Below are positions 16,466 to 25,703 of a stretch of DNA of 61,804 bases, one piece after another. Position numbers and translations under genes: made by a program. Numbering within the stretch: the first letter of the stretch is position 1; every line of letters starts with the position of its first letter. The stretch spans positions 1 through 61,804 of the forward strand of contig JACAAY010000017.1 in assembly GCA_013377095.1 (NCBI GenBank). The letters are read 5' to 3'. The DNA is from Desulfuromonadales bacterium. Its GTDB lineage: Bacteria; Desulfobacterota; Desulfuromonadia; Geobacterales; Pseudopelobacteraceae. Below the pieces are notes generated by a model, which was given only the letters and a program-made list of their open reading frames with translations, was not told the origin of the DNA and searched no databases.

Positions 16466-17359
16466 ATGGCAAACAGCATAAAGCAGGGATTCGAGGAAAA
16501 ACTGGTAGAGCTTGCCGTGGAGGAACTGCTCCCCACCAAAAGCATTTCCATCAGCGTGAGGCAATGCAGAAAATATGCTCAGGTGCTTTCATCCATACGG
16601 GAAGTGGGGCTTATTGAAGCTCCTGTCGTCGCTTCGCTCAAGAAAGGAAAAGGCTATCTCCTGCTCGATGGCCATTTGCGTATCATGGCTTTGAAGGAAT
16701 TGGGAGTGGAGCGTGTCTCCTGCCTGATCTCCACCGACGATGAGACCTATACCTATAACAAATACATCAATCGGCTTTCAGCAATTCAGGAACATCGGAT
16801 GATATTGAAGGCCGTGCAGTCAGGAGTCTCTGAAGAAAAACTTGCCAGAGCCTTGAATCTTGATATGAGAACGATCAGAAACAAAAGATATCTGCTTGAG
16901 GGAATTTGCCCTGAGGCTGTCGATTTGCTGAAGGACAAGCCCGTGCCGGAACCGGTTTTCAGGGCGTTAAGAAAAATGAAGGCACCTCGGCAAATAACCG
17001 CTGCCATGCTGATGAATGACCAGAACAAGTTCAACTGCAACTATGCCAAGGCGCTTCTGGACGCAACGCCTGCACATCAGCTCGTCAATAAAGGCAAACC
17101 AAGAAAGGAAACTCCGGCAATACTGGCCCGCCAGGCTCGTTTGGAAGAAGAGAGTCTTGCCCTGTCCAGGGAAATAGGTTCATTAAAGGAGCAGTACGGT
17201 ACAGCGATGATCGACCTGACATCCATGCAGGCATATCTGAAAAGCCTGCTCGGCAACGAAGCGGTCGCAAAATATATGCGTGAATTTAGTGAGCCGATTT
17301 TTGATAAATTTAAGGAAATAGCTGATCTTGACTTTTTCAGATTGAAAAATATGGAGTGA
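16466..17359 (+). CDS. ParB-like protein 2 with RepB-type C-terminus
   Basis: A 297-aa protein. The ParB-type domain has DGHLR (68-72) in place of the canonical box, then an HTH-like region near 110-140 (EEKLARALNLDMRTIRNKRY). The C-terminal part (LSREIGSLKEQYGTAMIDLT onward, ending near NEAVAKYMREF) resembles the C-terminal domain of plasmid partition protein RepB. It is the third gene of the recombinase operon. A serine recombinase followed by two such proteins recurs, to my recollection, in other genomes, but I know of no function assigned to the set. Confidence 0.8.
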   Translation: MANSIKQGFEEKLVELAVEELLPTKSISISVRQCRKYAQVLSSIREVGLIEAPVVASLKKGKGYLLLDGHLRIMALKELGVERVSCLISTDDETYTYNKYINRLSAIQEHRMILKAVQSGVSEEKLARALNLDMRTIRNKRYLLEGICPEAVDLLKDKPVPEPVFRALRKMKAPRQITAAMLMNDQNKFNCNYAKALLDATPAHQLVNKGKPRKETPAILARQARLEEESLALSREIGSLKEQYGTAMIDLTSMQAYLKSLLGNEAVAKYMREFSEPIFDKFKEIADLDFFRLKNME

Positions 17360-17399
17360 GAAAGTTAACTGCGGCCCTTTGACCATGAAGCCTGATTCA

Positions 17400-20300
17400 T
17401 CAAGCCACGGCTCGTGCATGAACATCTTCCAGCAGCATGAATAACTCGTCCACCTGTGCCGATGTGAATAGACCATCCGGACCTTGCGGGATTATGTCGG
17501 TAAAGGGAGACTCGTAGAGCAGTGCCGCAGCCATCACCCCATGTACGGTTAGATGATTCACTATCAGGTTAACAAATTCGATCTGGTTGCCGCCCAGTGT
17601 TTTACCTGACAAAAAGACAGCCAGCGCCTCTTTTGCCGCCTCCCGATCCATACCCACCAGAGACCGCACGAATAAGCCGAGACCATGAGCTTCAATCTTG
17701 GCACGGTCGATATCTTCAGCGCCCCCAACTCCGCTCTGCACCAGCATCCGTTCAAGTTCTTCAAGGTCGATTGCGGTCAACGCCCTGTTCATACGCAGCT
17801 TGTAGATGGTTATGTGATCCTGGTGCTCACGTAGAAACATTCGGGCCTTTGCACGGAATTTTTCGAAGCTGTCGGCTCCGGTAAAACCGGGAAGCTCCAC
17901 GTTGGTTTCCCCACCAAGTTGATCCTCAAAATCAGTATACATGGGCTTGCGGCTCACCTTCTCGATCAATTTTACCAGCAGGCGCAGGCGCTTGCGCATG
18001 ACCTCCAGCATCGGCACTGTCACGTCTTGCCACCACTCGTCGGACTGTACATCCTGAATCAATGACATTTGCTCACGTACCATGGGAATAGCTGATTTTT
18101 CCTCCAGCAATCCGGCAATAGCCTTAACCTGATCCCGCAGCCGCTCGAAGGCCGGCTCCGACCTTATCAGTGCCAGCTGCAGGTTCAATATCAGCAAGTC
18201 AAAACGCTTGGTTTCTTCCGCCTCAGCGCCCAATTCAGATGGCAGACCGGCAATTTCATGAGCCAATTCGGTGAAAGACTCGCCGGATAGCGCTGCCCAT
18301 TCATCAATGTTGGAATATTTCTCCACAAGCCGACGCTTGGGCCGAATAACAAAATTGTCCAGGTTCATGGCTGCCACTTCACCATGCAGCAGTGCCGCCA
18401 CGTCACCACGAACCTCACTCTCTGTGACAGTTACGGCATATGATGATGGCGGCTCGTTGACTGTTCCGATTGAACCACCAATCATCAGTTTCTTGTCCAG
18501 TTCTCCCATGAGTTCCAGTCGCGCCAGGAAAAGACGCTTACCGAGTGAAGCGCCCAGTGCACCGTCGATCGTTTCAGGGTTCTGGCTGAAATATTCCAGA
18601 TTCTGACAGTAGTCGAAGAGATAGAAGAACTGTTTGTGCTCCCCCGGTCCAAAGAGATCCGGACAAAGCCTCGTACCCCGCCCAAGCATCTGCCAGAATT
18701 TGGTTTTCGAGCGAACCAGCTTGAAGAAAACCAGATTCACCACTTCCGGAACATCGATACCGGTGTCCAACATGTCCACCGAGATAGCGATATGCGGAGT
18801 TTTTTCTTTCAAGGAAAAACTATCGATCAAGCTCTGTGCGTACTCAGTATTGAAAGTGATAACTCGGGAAAACTCGCCCTTATAGTGGGGATAGTTGATG
18901 TTGAATCGGTCGGCAATAAACTCGGCATGCGCAATGTTCTTGGCAAAAATAATCGTTTTCCCCATCCGGTCGCCGCCGGCCACCTTCAACCCACGGGTCA
19001 TGACATGCTCAAGCACCTTGTCTACGGTGTCCTTGTTGAACAGCCACTTGTTGACCGCCTCAGCCTCTACTCTCTCCGGTATACCGTTTTCATCATCCCA
19101 CTCCAGTGCATCCCACTGGTCTTTCTCATCTTCGGAGAGCTGGTCATAGCGGATTCCTTCCCGTTGAAATTTAAGCGGAACAGACACTGCTATAGGCCGC
19201 ACCAGAAATCTGTCACGTACCGCTTCTTCCAGAGTGTATGCATCGGTTGGCACGCCGTTTTCCAGATCAAACAGGCTGTAGGTATTTCGATCAACCTCAT
19301 CTTTGGGAGTAGCAGTCAGGCCTACCAGCAGCGAATCGAAGTAGTCGAAAATTGCCCGGTACTTCTGGAATACCGAACGATGCGCCTCGTCTATGATCAC
19401 CAGATCGAAATGCCCGACTCCAAAGCGTCGCTGATTGTCACGAGTCTCATCAATCAGCCCCATCATGGTCGGATAGGTTGAGACAAATACCCGCCCCTCG
19501 GTATCCTTCTCGGTAACCAGGTTCACCGGAGCGCTATCCGGCAGATGATTCTTGAAGGCATTGACCGCTTGATTAACCAGCGCTACCCGGTCGGCAAGAA
19601 ACAATATCCGCTTAGCCCAGTTGCAGCGCATCAGCAGTTCGCTGAGCGCAATCACCGTACGTGTCTTACCGGCACCAGTGGCCATGACCACCAATGCCTT
19701 ACGGTCCAGATCCTTTTCAAAGGCCTCGGAAATGCGGCGGATAGCTCGCGTCTGATAATAACGCTCAACTATGGAACCGTTGATCTCTGCCTGGGCCAGC
19801 GGTTTGCGACTGCTGCGGCGCTGGATAAGAAGTTCCAGTTCGGCCTTTTTGAAGAAGCCCTGTACCTGGCGTGGCGGATAGCTGACGTTATCCCAGATCC
19901 AGTTCTCGTAACCATTGGAGTAGAAAATTACCGGTCGCCGGCCAAACTGCGCTTCGAGGCAATCGGCGTACAATTTTGCCTGCTGCTGTCCGACGCGCGG
20001 ATCGCGGCGGGTACGCTTGGCCTCCACCAGAGCCAGCGGTTTGCCATCATCTCCCCAGAGTACGTAATCGACAAAACCGATCCCTTGATTATTCGGCATC
20101 CCGGTCACCGGAAATTCCCGATCCCGCTCCTGATCTAGCGGCCAGCCCGCTTCCTTCAGTAACAGGTCGATGAAATAATCGCGAGTCGCGGCCTCTGAAT
20201 AATCGTGGGCATCAGGCTGATCTGCCGCTTCCCTTCTGGCGGCGGCCACCTCGACCCTTAGTCGCTTCAGTTCTTCATCAAGCGAAGTCTTGTCGGCCAG

Positions 20301-20813
20301 CAGCGTCGAGAGTTTATCGTCACGATCCCGGAGTTCACTCTCCAAACGCTGCAACTGGTCTATGGTCTGCTTGGGGATTGCCGCGGCCTTCGGCAACGTA
20401 TCGGCATTGAAAATTAACCCCGGTTGCGGCTTTCCGCTCCGGGCATAGGTGCGGGCCAACCAATAACCCACATGGAAAAGCTCCCGTACCGCTGTCAATG
20501 CATCAAACTGCTGGATTGGCCGGGGGCTGTGAACCGCCTGATTACCGAGTTTGGTAATTACCCGGGCTTTGCTGAAAATAGCCTCGCCCACCAGTGTCTT
20601 GAAGGTTGGCTCGTGGATCAATGCGCTCAGATTGTCTTGATAGGGAAGTTTCAGCGAGGGATCATGTTTGAAGAGCCAGGCGATTGCCAGCTCAAGAGAA
20701 CGACGGGCATAAAAACAGGCAGTACGTGGATCGCTGAGTACCGCCTCTTCGGCCTTGGTTGCTGCCTCGAAAACGGTGGGCCACTCTACTTGAAGGAAGG
20801 CGAAATGGTTCAT
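17400..20813 (-). CDS. hsdR: Type I restriction endonuclease subunit R
   Basis: A 1137-aa motor and nuclease subunit that translocates and cuts unmodified DNA. Domain order: DUF4145 (about 1-130), coiled coil (150-195), PD-(D/E)XK nuclease (D249, E264, K266), SF2 helicase with Walker A TGAGKT (379-384) and DEAH box (475-478), a second RecA-like domain, and an EcoEI R-type C-terminus. Length and order fit the EcoAI/EcoEI (type IB) group. It is complete, in contrast to the hsdR relic at 7989. It is separated from the upstream genes of the operon by a 350-bp repeat-rich control region, so it may have its own promoter. Confidence 0.95.
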   Translation of the reverse strand: MNHFAFLQVEWPTVFEAATKAEEAVLSDPRTACFYARRSLELAIAWLFKHDPSLKLPYQDNLSALIHEPTFKTLVGEAIFSKARVITKLGNQAVHSPRPIQQFDALTAVRELFHVGYWLARTYARSGKPQPGLIFNADTLPKAAAIPKQTIDQLQRLESELRDRDDKLSTLLADKTSLDEELKRLRVEVAAARREAADQPDAHDYSEAATRDYFIDLLLKEAGWPLDQERDREFPVTGMPNNQGIGFVDYVLWGDDGKPLALVEAKRTRRDPRVGQQQAKLYADCLEAQFGRRPVIFYSNGYENWIWDNVSYPPRQVQGFFKKAELELLIQRRSSRKPLAQAEINGSIVERYYQTRAIRRISEAFEKDLDRKALVVMATGAGKTRTVIALSELLMRCNWAKRILFLADRVALVNQAVNAFKNHLPDSAPVNLVTEKDTEGRVFVSTYPTMMGLIDETRDNQRRFGVGHFDLVIIDEAHRSVFQKYRAIFDYFDSLLVGLTATPKDEVDRNTYSLFDLENGVPTDAYTLEEAVRDRFLVRPIAVSVPLKFQREGIRYDQLSEDEKDQWDALEWDDENGIPERVEAEAVNKWLFNKDTVDKVLEHVMTRGLKVAGGDRMGKTIIFAKNIAHAEFIADRFNINYPHYKGEFSRVITFNTEYAQSLIDSFSLKEKTPHIAISVDMLDTGIDVPEVVNLVFFKLVRSKTKFWQMLGRGTRLCPDLFGPGEHKQFFYLFDYCQNLEYFSQNPETIDGALGASLGKRLFLARLELMGELDKKLMIGGSIGTVNEPPSSYAVTVTESEVRGDVAALLHGEVAAMNLDNFVIRPKRRLVEKYSNIDEWAALSGESFTELAHEIAGLPSELGAEAEETKRFDLLILNLQLALIRSEPAFERLRDQVKAIAGLLEEKSAIPMVREQMSLIQDVQSDEWWQDVTVPMLEVMRKRLRLLVKLIEKVSRKPMYTDFEDQLGGETNVELPGFTGADSFEKFRAKARMFLREHQDHITIYKLRMNRALTAIDLEELERMLVQSGVGGAEDIDRAKIEAHGLGLFVRSLVGMDREAAKEALAVFLSGKTLGGNQIEFVNLIVNHLTVHGVMAAALLYESPFTDIIPQGPDGLFTSAQVDELFMLLEDVHARAVA

Positions 20814-20859
20814 AAGTAACCCCCTGATAAACGCCAGATAAAACTAAATGTCTTTATGC

Positions 20860-21076
20860 GATTTGCACCGTTTTATGCACCTGATTTGCACCGGTCATAT
20901 ATTTTGGTGCAAATGATTGGCTGTAATCTCATCAAGTCGGTACCCTTATTACTATCCTCTTTCAAGGGTTATTACCCATTTTTGTCTAGCTCATAGTTGC
21001 TGGGTAACAGCAAGAATCCGTTCTTTGCAATTAGATTTTGTCGCGAGAATTGCAACTTATTGCAACTGGTTGCAAT
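20860..21076. promoter_or_regulatory. Repeat-rich control region upstream of hsdR
   Basis: The 350-bp gap (20814-21164) holds no gene. It has GATTTGCACCG at 20860-20870 and 20883-20893 (direct, 23 bp apart), an inverted GGTGCAAAT at 20906-20914, and three TTGCAA(C/T) motifs at 21050, 21060 and 21070, exactly one helical turn apart. These are good candidates for operator sites of a regulator controlling hsdR, which is transcribed leftward from here. The binding protein is unknown. Confidence 0.6.
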
Positions 21077-21164
21077 AAATTCTGCTGAATAAGTTACTGT
21101 AATATTAGAGCGTTATTGCGTTAGGTCTTGTTTGACTACCGGAATTATTATGTGTTTACTCGAA

Positions 21165-22814
21165 TTAGTTGCAATCTTTTCGTTCAGGGCCGGGATACCA
21201 TCGTGCTCCCTTGGTGGTCCCGACGCTGTGGACGGCCTGGGTCTTCACCAGCTCACGCAGAAGAACCTGGATCTGGCTTCGAGAAAGTGATGGCAACACC
21301 TGCCTCAATTCATCCATACGGGAACCAGTGGCCACGTTGTCCTTGATATGCTTGAGGAGCAGTGCCTTGTTCGTTTCTCGATCCAATCCCTTCTTGCGGG
21401 TATATACACCCTTTGCTCCTATCGCCGCATAAAATCGCTGCGAAAGGAGATAACGTGTCCCCTTGCCACGTCCAACTGACTCGACTGTACCTGCTTCTAT
21501 AAGACCTGGAATGCGGGCCTTCAGGTGCTCAGGCAGCGGCTGCTCACGGTGAAGGTAATCCAGAGTGAGAAAATCGTATGTAGAAAACGACCGCAAGGTT
21601 TCCTCGCCAAGGCGCTCCATGAAACGCACAAAGGCGGGACTCTTCACCATTCCATCCAGGGTAAGGCGGACTTCATAAGCCGATGTCCCAGCAAAACTAG
21701 GAAGCGGTTTGCCCTGACGGATTGCACTCTCGAATATCAGGTTCATCCCCTGTCCGGATCTTTCAATCAAGCCGCATTTGGCCAGCGCCTCTGCCAGGCG
21801 GCGGTTACGAGGATTTTGCTGGTCGAGAATATTCTCCGCCGTAATTCCTGGAGGTAGGCCACCAGGGCTGACTACCTCAAGACGATGGGCATACTGGCGG
21901 ACAAAAATTGAGCCACCAAGCCGATAATCACGGTGCGCCACAGCATTCAGTAGCGACTCGCGTACCGGCACTTCGTCAAACGTTGGGATGTCCAAGCGGA
22001 ACAATCCGTCCTGATAGCTTTGGCGGTCGTTGCGCAAATTTATCTTTTGCCAGATTGCATCTTGCCAAAGGAAAAACCCTTCACGAAACTCATCCCGATC
22101 AGCAGCCGGGCCGGATGCTTCCGAAGAACGATATTCAAATACCAACTCTGCCTGGGCAAGACGCCGTCCCAAAGCTGCACGCGTTCCGAAAAGAATGAGG
22201 GCTGCATAGGTAATTTGACCTTCTACCAGTAGTTCAGCATTATTCAGAACTTCGGTGTCGGCCCAAACCGTTTTGCGCTCATCGCGGGTTTTCTTTGCCC
22301 AACGCTGTCGGAACAGTGAAATCGCTTCCGGGGCCAAATCAGCCAGGGTAGCGCCAGGGCAAAACTCGGCAGAAAAATCCGGTCCTGTTTCGGCGAATAT
22401 TGCCTTCAACTCGGCATCGCCCATTGACGTAAGGTCATCCCCGGCCCGTTTCAGATACCGGCCGCCAATCTGCCAGGCAGTACCCGGCAGGCGTGGCGGC
22501 ACATGCACTACCAGCACACGACCATCTGCAGTGAGAATCTCTTCGACCGGGATACGATGCGTAAGACGATTATGCAGTCCAGCCTCGGTGCGGCCAGGTT
22601 CAGCATAGGCGGCAGTTCCAACAATCCTCCGTGGTCGCCGGTCCGTTACTCCAAGGATAATCTTACCGCCACCCTCATTAGCCAGGGCAACGCAGTATTC
22701 AACCAACTTATCGAAGTGATAATTCTGCTTTGCTTCCTTGAACTCGATATTGGTTCCCTCGGGTTCAGCAAGCCACTGCTGGAGCTGTTCAATGCTTGTA
22801 CGCATGGTAGTCAT
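21165..22814 (-). CDS. AlbA_2/Schlafen-type ATP-binding protein with HATPase_c_4 region
   Basis: A 549-aa protein inserted in the type I operon between hsdS and hsdR. The N-terminal AlbA_2 (Schlafen AAA_4) domain shows EGTNIEFKEAK and EGGGKIILGVTD; the middle shows the HATPase_c_4 block (RESLLNAVAHRDYRLGGSIF, LEVVSPGGLPPGIT); the C-terminus is winged-helix-like (PSLSRSQIQVLLRELVK). Such proteins are usual companions of type I systems and often called putative transcriptional regulators; their biochemical role is unknown. I chose ATG 22814, which follows the hsdS stop by one base. Confidence 0.85.
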   Translation of the reverse strand: MTTMRTSIEQLQQWLAEPEGTNIEFKEAKQNYHFDKLVEYCVALANEGGGKIILGVTDRRPRRIVGTAAYAEPGRTEAGLHNRLTHRIPVEEILTADGRVLVVHVPPRLPGTAWQIGGRYLKRAGDDLTSMGDAELKAIFAETGPDFSAEFCPGATLADLAPEAISLFRQRWAKKTRDERKTVWADTEVLNNAELLVEGQITYAALILFGTRAALGRRLAQAELVFEYRSSEASGPAADRDEFREGFFLWQDAIWQKINLRNDRQSYQDGLFRLDIPTFDEVPVRESLLNAVAHRDYRLGGSIFVRQYAHRLEVVSPGGLPPGITAENILDQQNPRNRRLAEALAKCGLIERSGQGMNLIFESAIRQGKPLPSFAGTSAYEVRLTLDGMVKSPAFVRFMERLGEETLRSFSTYDFLTLDYLHREQPLPEHLKARIPGLIEAGTVESVGRGKGTRYLLSQRFYAAIGAKGVYTRKKGLDRETNKALLLKHIKDNVATGSRMDELRQVLPSLSRSQIQVLLRELVKTQAVHSVGTTKGARWYPGPERKDCN

Positions 22815-22815
22815 C

Positions 22816-23997
22816 TTACAACTCTCCCCGGAAAGCACGGTATTGAAGCGCTGCGAACAGGGCGTCCAGTTCAGCCAAGGAAGCTCGATGGGAGGCCTTC
22901 AGTATTTCGACTGCGGCGATACGGCGGGCAAATTCGTGTTGGAGTGCAACAGGGGGCAGTAAAAGCGGAAAACCCCGGAGCTGGGTCATGTTGATAGAGG
23001 CAATTCCTGTTGTCTGTTTGGCTGACCGCAGAAAGTACTTTTTGCCTCTTTGGCTCCCAACCAGCCAGTTCAAAAAAAATGGATGTATCTTGTCAGTAGT
23101 GAGACGAACTCGGAAAATATGATTCTGATGAATGCATTCAGGCAGTTCTTCATTCCATAACGTGCCTCGGCCAAGCTTGTCCGGGTCACCACCTTCGGTT
23201 AGTAACAAGTCACCTTTTTGCAGCCGGTAGCGATTGATTTCAGCTTCTGTGGCTTCTATGGATTTAACAACAGACAGGTTCAGCGATTTATCTTGAACAT
23301 TCACAACCGCCAGATACGGTATCTCACGAGTTACTTTGCCATTCAATTTACCATTCTTGGTTACACCGGATACAATGTCAGCCACTTCTCCAAGACTTAT
23401 TGTTTCAGACCACCCCTTCGGATTAGTCACCGTATCACCGAACATCTCAATAAAAATCGATTGGTTGTATTCATCAAGCAGAGCCAGGGTTGAACGGCGC
23501 TTGGCCCTGAGTTCCTCGGCTTTATCCAGTGCCGCTGCAATTCGCCTCTGTTCCGGCAGAGAGGGGAGGTTGATTGCGATGTTAGCGACGTGAGTTGGTC
23601 TCGCCCGCAGAAGAGAACCGCCCACGCCAGATACAGTACTCATGAATTGTATATGAAAGGGATCACCAACAAGGACGTGACGAAGGTAACCAGGATAAAT
23701 ACAATCACCACGAAACACAATCCACTCACCGGAAGCAATTAAACGTCGTCCTCGGTCTTCTCCAACAATCCACGAACGCCGAATGTGAGGAACAATTTTA
23801 GAAAGGAGCACATCACCAGATTTTACGATCTGCTTGGCCGAACCGATTTTTGCTCCTTCAACTATATCTGGTTGTCCTTTATCGAAAGCAGGGATGCTAT
23901 AGAGATCGAATACCTCATCAGCGAATTTTGAAGGATCCACCGATCCGATTTTTGTAGCCATGATCTTGCCGAGAGTTATAGTTACAGCGGCGCTCAT
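22816..23997 (-). CDS. hsdS: Type I restriction-modification specificity subunit S
   Basis: A 393-aa DNA-recognition subunit. Two target-recognition domains are visible, each ending in a typical spacer helix: the first at PSLPEQRRIAAALDKAEELR (about 143-162), the second at PPVALQHEFARRIAAVE near the C-terminus. The recognition site cannot be read from sequence. It overlaps the hsdM stop by four bases and is followed within one base by the AlbA_2 gene. Confidence 0.92.
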   Translation of the reverse strand: MSAAVTITLGKIMATKIGSVDPSKFADEVFDLYSIPAFDKGQPDIVEGAKIGSAKQIVKSGDVLLSKIVPHIRRSWIVGEDRGRRLIASGEWIVFRGDCIYPGYLRHVLVGDPFHIQFMSTVSGVGGSLLRARPTHVANIAINLPSLPEQRRIAAALDKAEELRAKRRSTLALLDEYNQSIFIEMFGDTVTNPKGWSETISLGEVADIVSGVTKNGKLNGKVTREIPYLAVVNVQDKSLNLSVVKSIEATEAEINRYRLQKGDLLLTEGGDPDKLGRGTLWNEELPECIHQNHIFRVRLTTDKIHPFFLNWLVGSQRGKKYFLRSAKQTTGIASINMTQLRGFPLLLPPVALQHEFARRIAAVEILKASHRASLAELDALFAALQYRAFRGEL

Positions 23998-25541
23998 CCC
24001 AGCATCCCCTCCAACTCAATCATCCCCTTCTGGATCTCTTTTTCCAACCGGTCCAACTCAGAAAGAATGTCTTTCGGCGCACGATGCTGAACATTTTCAT
24101 GCACCACTTCCTTATAGCGGTTCAGGCTCAGATCATATCCCTGGGCTGCAATATCAGCCTTGGGTACGCAAAAACTCTGGGCCGTTCGAGGCTGCTGCCG
24201 CTCACTTCCTGCGCGCTGCTGCCAGCGAGCGAGAATATCGGGTAAATTGTTTTTGGCGTGTTCATCAGCGGTAAGTGTCTCGGTCGGGGTTGAACCAAGC
24301 TTTTCATCCGGCAGCAGTGGAGTGCGCTTGTCGTCCAGACTCATGCCGTCGGCAGCCACGTCGTAGAACCAGACCTGATCGGTGCCGCCGGAATTGGTTT
24401 TGGTGAACAAGAGAATAGCGGTGGAGACACCGGCGTACGGCTTGAACACACCGCCCGGAAGGGATACAACTGCGTCGAGTTTCTGTTCTTCCACCAGCAT
24501 CCGCCGCAGTTCCTTGTGCGCCTTGCTGGAGCCGAACAACACACCATCCGGGACGATAACCGCAGCGCGACCACCCGGCTTGAGAAGTCGCAGGAACAAG
24601 GCCAGAAAAAGCAGCTCCGTTTTCTTGGTCTTGACGATCTGTAAAAGATCCTTGGCGGTGTTCTCATAATCAAGCGACCCGGCAAAGGGCGGATTTGCCA
24701 GAACCAGGGTGTAGCGTTCCTCGTCACCGGCATGATCCTGGGCCAATGAGTCGCGGTAACGGATATCCGGGTTTTCCACGCCATGCAACAGCATGTTCAT
24801 GCTGCCGATGCGGAGCATGGTGCTGTCGAAATCGAAACCGTGGAACATCTGGTGATGAAAATGCTCTTTGAGCTTTGAGTCATGAAGAATTTGCGGATGG
24901 TTGTCACGCAGGTACTCTCCGGCAGCCACAAGGAAGCCACAGGTACCGCTGGCCGGGTCGCAAATTATATCTTTAGTCTGGGGGGCGGTCATCTCGACCA
25001 TCAGACGGATGATGTGGCGCGGGGTGCGGAACTGTCCGTTCTGACCGGCGCTGGCGATCTTGCCGAGCATGTATTCGTAGAGGTCGCCTTTCGTGTCACG
25101 GTCTTCCATCGACACGTTGTCCAGCAGGTCAACCACCTTAGCCAGAAGTGCCGGTGTCGGAATGGTAAAACGTGCATCCTTCATGTGGTGGGCATAGGTG
25201 GAGTCGTCTCCGCCCAGAGTGCGCAGGAAGGGGAAAACATGCTCACCGATGACGATGAACATTTCCGCCGAGGCAAAATGCTTGAAGTGCGACCAGCGAA
25301 GATCTTCATAGGAGCGAGGGGTACGAGGGTGGTCGTCATTACCCTCCGGAAAGATGCGGCGCTCTATAGGTCGCTTCAAGCGGGCGGATTTGTTCTCCTC
25401 TAGCGTATGAAGGTCGTCAAGGCGGCGGAGAAAGAGCAGGTAGGTTATCTGCTCCATAACTTCAAGAGGGTTGGAAATACCGCCGGACCAGAAAGCGTCC
25501 CAGATGCGGTCAATTTGATTGCGAATTTCACCGGTAAGCAT
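23994..25541 (-). CDS. hsdM: Type I restriction-modification methyltransferase subunit M
   Basis: A 515-aa N6-adenine methyltransferase subunit. An HsdM N-terminal helical domain (about 1-130) precedes the SAM-dependent core with DPASGTCGF (195-203, motif I) and NPPF (283-286, motif IV). It is the first gene of the minus-strand operon hsdM-hsdS-AlbA_2-hsdR. All catalytic motifs are intact, so the system looks functional. A 162-bp gap on its upstream side should hold the promoter. Confidence 0.95.
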   Translation of the reverse strand: MLTGEIRNQIDRIWDAFWSGGISNPLEVMEQITYLLFLRRLDDLHTLEENKSARLKRPIERRIFPEGNDDHPRTPRSYEDLRWSHFKHFASAEMFIVIGEHVFPFLRTLGGDDSTYAHHMKDARFTIPTPALLAKVVDLLDNVSMEDRDTKGDLYEYMLGKIASAGQNGQFRTPRHIIRLMVEMTAPQTKDIICDPASGTCGFLVAAGEYLRDNHPQILHDSKLKEHFHHQMFHGFDFDSTMLRIGSMNMLLHGVENPDIRYRDSLAQDHAGDEERYTLVLANPPFAGSLDYENTAKDLLQIVKTKKTELLFLALFLRLLKPGGRAAVIVPDGVLFGSSKAHKELRRMLVEEQKLDAVVSLPGGVFKPYAGVSTAILLFTKTNSGGTDQVWFYDVAADGMSLDDKRTPLLPDEKLGSTPTETLTADEHAKNNLPDILARWQQRAGSERQQPRTAQSFCVPKADIAAQGYDLSLNRYKEVVHENVQHRAPKDILSELDRLEKEIQKGMIELEGMLG

Positions 25542-25703
25542 TTTTTATTGTTGTCCCTTGATAATAATATTGAGCTGCATACATACCATACAATGAGAAT
25601 TTTTGCGAAATATCAACATAAGTAATTGCTCACTGTTGGCCTAAGAAATATTTCGGACAAATTACTTGCGCCATCTGTCGCAAATTGGTTTTTGAGACGC
25701 ATA

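Noticed and set aside
15594..17359. Plasmid partition locus (parABS)
   Set aside because: There is no ParA ATPase, no clear parS array and no plasmid replication gene adjacent; the genes are coupled to a recombinase instead.
13632..17390. CTTTTGACCA / CTTTGACCA as target duplication of the recombinase module
   Set aside because: Eight to nine bases with an indel are expected by chance in 4 kb; kept only as a lead.
20860..21076. Possible CRISPR-like array
   Set aside because: The repeats are only 7-11 bases, too short and irregularly spaced; they look like regulator sites. No cas genes or CRISPR arrays were seen anywhere in the window.
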